The notes beneath the pieces were generated by a model. It was not told the origin of the DNA. It did not search any database and worked only from the letters and a program-made list of their open reading frames with translations. A stretch of 64,000 nt of DNA from Delphinapterus leucas. Its lineage: Eukaryota; Chordata; Mammalia; Artiodactyla; Monodontidae. Positions 60,641 to 64,000 of the stretch are shown one piece after another; within the stretch, counting starts at the first letter, position 1; every line of letters begins with the position of its first letter. The translations under genes were made by a program, and so were the position numbers. The DNA lies in assembly GCF_002288925.2 (NCBI RefSeq), contig NW_022098021.1:31285525-31349524 (forward strand), written 5' to 3'.

Positions 60641-61655
60641 TATCTGATCTTTATAATTTCTTTCTTTCTGCTAACATTGAGGTTTTTTTGTTCTTCTTTC
60701 TCTAATTGCTTTAGATGTAAGTTTAGGTTGCTTATTTGAGATGCTTCTTGTTTCTTGATGTAGGATTGTATTGCTATAAACTTCCCTCTTAGAACTGCTT
60801 TTACTGCATCCCATAGGTTTTGGGTCATCATGTTTTCATTGTCATTTGTTTCTAGGTATTTTTTGATATCATCTTTGATTTCTTCAGTGATCTCTTGGTT
60901 ATTTACTAGCATATTGTTTAGCCTCCATGTGTTTGTATGTTTTACATATTTTTTCCTCTAATTGATATCTAGTCTCAAAGTGTTGTGGTTGGAAAAGTTA
61001 CTTGATATGATTCCAATTTGCTTAAATTTACCAAGGCTTGATTTGTGGCCCAAGATACAATCTATCCTGGGAATGTTCCCGGAGCACTTGAGAAGAATGT
61101 GTACTCTGTTGTTTTTGGATTGAATGTCATATAAATATCAATTTAGTCCACCTTGTTTAATGTATCATTTAAAGCTTGTCTTTCCCTATTTATTTTCATT
61201 TTGGATGCTCTGTCCATTGCTGAAAGTAGGGTGTCAAAGTCTCCTACTATTATTGTGTTACTGTTGATTTCCCCTTTTATGGGTGTTAGTATTGGCCTTA
61301 TGTATTGAGGTGTTCCTATGTTGGGTGCATAAATATTTACATTTGTTATATCTTCTTCTTGGATTGATCCCTTGATCATTATGTAATGTCCTTCCTTATC
61401 TCTTGTAACAGTCTTTATTTTATACTCCATTTCGTCTGATATGAGAATTGCTACTCCAGCTTTCTTTTGATTTCCATTTGCATGGAATATATTTTTCCAT
61501 CCCCTCACTCTCAGTCTGTGTGTGTCCCTAGGTCTTAAGTGGGTCTCTTGTAAACAGCATATGCGAGTCTTCTTTTTGTATCCATTCAGCCAGTCTATGT
61601 TTTCTGGTTGCAGCATTTAATCCATTTACACTTAAGGTAATTATTGATATGTATG
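60641..61655 (-). pseudogene. L1 ORF2 endonuclease (broken)
   Basis: 61143-61616 encodes CCLQETHLRPRDTHRLRVRG with the catalytic Glu, GVAILISDEMEYKIK, NIYAPN and IVGDFDTLLSAMD. The usual GDFN reads GDFD, so the conserved Asn is lost. The frame breaks at 61143, and 60640-60912 resumes later (NLWDAVKAVLRGKFIAIQSY). Confidence 0.92.
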
Positions 61656-61675
61656 TTATATTCCCATTTTCTTAA

Positions 61676-62640
61676 TTATTTGGGGTTTGTTATTGTAAGT
61701 CTTTTCCTTCTCTTGTGTTTCCTGCTTAGAGAAGTTCCTTTAACATTTGTTGTAATGCTGGTTTGGTGGTGCTGAATTCTCTTTTGTTTGTCTGTAAAAA
61801 TTTTAATTTCTCCATCAAATCTGAATGAGATCCTTGCTAGGGAGAGTAATCTTTGTTGTAGGTTTTTTCCTTTCATCACTTTAAATATGTCCTGCAACTC
61901 CCTTCTGGCTTGCAGAGTTTCTGCTGAACAATCAGCTGTTAACTTTATGGGGAATCCCTTGTATGTTATTTGTTGTTTTTCCCTTGCTGTTTTTAATATT
62001 TTTCTTTTTATTTAACTTTTGATTGCTTGATTAATATGTTTCTTTGCATGTTGTTCCTTGGATTTATCCTTTATGGGACTCTCTACACTTCCTGGAATTG
62101 ATTGACTATTTCCTTTCCCATATTAGGGAAGTTTTCAACTATAATCTCTTCAAATATTTTCTCAGACTGTTTTTTTTTTTTTTTTCTCTTCCTCTCCTGG
62201 GGCCCCTATAATTTGAATTTTGTTGCATTTAATGTTGTCCCAGATGTCACTGAGGCTGTTCTTAATTCTTTTCATTCTTTTTTTTTATTCTGATCTGCAG
62301 TAGTTATTTCTACTATTTTATCTTCCATATCACTTATCCATTCCTCTGCCTTAGTTATTCTGCTATTGATTCCTTTCAGAGAATTTTTAATTTCATTTAT
62401 TGTGTTGTTCATCATTGTTTGTTTTCTCTTTAGTTCTACATTCTTGTTAAGCATTTCTTTTATTTTCTCCATTCTATTTCCAAGATTTTGGATAATCTTT
62501 ATTATCATTACTATGAATTCTTTTTCAGGTATACTGCCTATTTCCTCTTCATTCGTTTGGTCTGGTATGTTTTTTACCTCGCTCCTTTATCTGCTGTGTA
62601 TTTCTCTGCCTTATTTTCTTAACTTACTGTGTTTAGGGTC
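61676..62640 (-). pseudogene. L1 ORF1 (broken)
   Basis: 62272-62508 encodes the coiled-coil region (MNNTINEIKNSLKGINSRIT, EEWISDMEDKIVEI). The RRM part lies at about 62050-62260 in broken frames with a T run at 62170-62186. 61676-61897 has the C-terminal domain (FKVMKGKNLQ, RISFRFDGEIKIFTDKQK). No complete protein can be made. Confidence 0.9.
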
Positions 62641-64000
62641 TTCTTTTCTCAGGCTGCAGTTTCATCATTCCCATTGTTTTTGGTGTCTTCCCCCAGTGGG
62701 TAAGGTTGTTTCAGCCGGTTGTGTAGGCTTGCTGGTGCAGGTGACTAGTGCATGTGTTCTGGTGGGTGAGGTTGGATTTTCTCTTTCTGGTAGGCAGATC
62801 CACGTCTGGTGGTGTGTTTTGTGGTGTCTGTGAACTTATTATGCTTTTAGGCAGCCTCTCTGCTAATGGGTGGGTTTGTGTTCCTGTCTTGCTAGTTGTT
62901 TGGCATAGGGTGTCCAGCACTGGAGCTTGCTGGTCATTGAGTGGACCTGAGTCTTAGCATTGAAATGGAGGTCTCTGGGAGAGCTTTCACCATTTGATAC
63001 TACATGGGGCCGGGATGTCTCTGGTGGACCAATGTCCTGAACTTGGCTCCCCCACCTCAGAGGTTCAGGCCTGACACCCAGCTGGAGCACCAAGATATTG
63101 TCAGCCACACGACTCAGAAGAAAAGGGAGAAAAAAAAGACAGAAATAAATAAAATAAAAAAGTTTTCACAATAAAAAAATAAAAGAAAACAGTAATTTAA
63201 AAAAATGAGAGCAAGAACAGAGCATCCAAACCAAAGAAGAAATCCAAATGGCAAAAGCAAAGCTATACAGACAAAATCACACAAAGAAGCATGCACATAA
63301 AAAACCAAAAAAAAAAAAAAAAGGAAAAAAAAAAAATGTATATAAAAAAAAAAAAGAAGAGTGCAACCAAACCAATAAACAAATCTACCCATGATAATAA
63401 ACTCTAAATACTAAAATTAAGATAAACATAAAACCAGAAACAAATTAGATGTAGAAAGCAAACTGCAAGTCTACAGTTCTTCCCACTGCCTCAATTTTGG
63501 GCTGATTCGTTATCTATTCAGGTATTCCACAGATGCAGGGTACATCAAGTTTATTGTGTACATTTAATACACTGCTCCTGAGAATGCACAGAGAGATTTC
63601 CCTTTCTTTTCTTTGTTTGCACAGCTCCTGGGGTTTGGATGTGGCCCCACCTCTGCATGTATGTCATCTGAGGGTCTCTGTTCCCACGGCAGAGAGGACA
63701 GGGTTAAAGTAGCAGCTGATTCAGGGCTCTGGCTCACTCAGGTTGGGGCAAAGTAGGGGTATGGAATGCGGGGTCAGGCTGTGGTAGCAGAAGGAATCAT
63801 GATGTTGCAACAGCATGAGGCACACTATGTGCTCTCCTGGGGAAGTTGTCCCTGCATCACGGGACCCTGGCAGTGGTGGGCTGCACAGGCTCCTGGGAGG
63901 GGAGATGTGGATAGTGACATGTGCTTGTACACAGGATTCTTGGTGGCTGTAGCAGCAGCATTAGCATTTCATGCCCATCTCTGTTGTCCTTGCTGATAGC
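62641..64000 (-). promoter_or_regulatory. L1 5'UTR, long composite type (partial)
   Basis: 62690-63000 is the ORF1-proximal segment shared with the copies at 11921 and 39174 (minus-strand CCCACCCATTAGCAGAGAGG). From about 63110 the sequence changes to A-rich and then to the GC-rich module that matches 1-1455. CpGs seen at 1-1455 are mostly TG or CA here, as expected after long methylation. The start site lies outside the window. Confidence 0.75.

Larger units (their letters stand above)
57470..64000 (-). mobile_element. Nearly full-length L1, 5' end beyond the window
   Basis: Its T-rich left end (reverse of the A tail) begins at about 57470. The element then covers a 3'UTR with a G-quadruplex, all of ORF2, ORF1 and a long 5'UTR to the window edge. 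Matching 63500-64000 to 230-720 of the left-edge L1 predicts about 735 more bases, so the whole element is about 7.3 kb. ORFs have several stops and frameshifts but are less decayed than those at 11921. The 3'UTR type is shared with the copy at 35530. Confidence 0.95.

Overview
The window is non-coding mammalian DNA, most likely from a whale or dolphin (Cetacea). It carries several copies of the tRNA-derived CHR SINE (start 'GGGCTTCCCTGGTGGCGCAG') and artiodactyl-type L1 LINEs, and I see no BovB or Bov-tA ruminant repeats. Apart from L1 remnants I find no protein-coding gene, exon, tRNA, rRNA or CRISPR array. The long open frames are pieces of L1 ORF1/ORF2 or chance frames in repeats. The base composition is AT-rich, with two GC-rich patches at the ends that are L1 5'UTRs.

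Layout. 1-1455: CpG-rich 5'UTR of a minus-strand L1 whose body lies left of the window. 7076-8786: an L1 with a twin-priming inversion. 11921-17755: a nearly full-length, heavily mutated plus-strand L1 inserted into an old MER5-type DNA transposon. 21473-24690: an old L1 that lost ORF1 and the endonuclease half of ORF2. 29222-30053: an L1 3' end with a 100-N assembly gap inside. 33315-34062: an old L1M 3' end. 35530-38193: a 5'-truncated minus-strand L1. 39174-46275: a nearly full-length plus-strand L1 with two CHR SINEs nested in it. 48377-49216: an L1 3' end with a CA microsatellite inside. 57470-64000+: a nearly full-length minus-strand L1 whose 5' end should lie about 735 bases past the right edge. 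L1 sequence makes up roughly half of the window.

Other repeats are five CHR-type SINEs (most with readable target-site duplications), several MIR fragments, two old hAT-like DNA transposons, and TA, CA, TG and GA microsatellites, including a compound (AC)(AT)(AG) tract. The DNA between is AT-rich and unassigned. Three non-repeat structures stand out: a perfect 14-bp-arm hairpin at 19166-19196, a 20-bp tandem duplication at 53350-53389, and a 23-bp inverted match between 50757-50779 and 54196-54218.

None of the L1 copies seen completely looks able to move by itself; all have stops, frameshifts or lost catalytic residues. The copy at the left edge has the least-decayed promoter and could be young, but its ORFs are outside the window. 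The most interesting point is the L1 5'UTR architecture. The two edge elements carry an extra CpG-rich module of about 1.4 kb between a short 5' head and an ORF1-proximal segment that are otherwise shared with the shorter 5'UTR copy at 11921. I did not find a new biological system. All family names come from recognition, not a database search.
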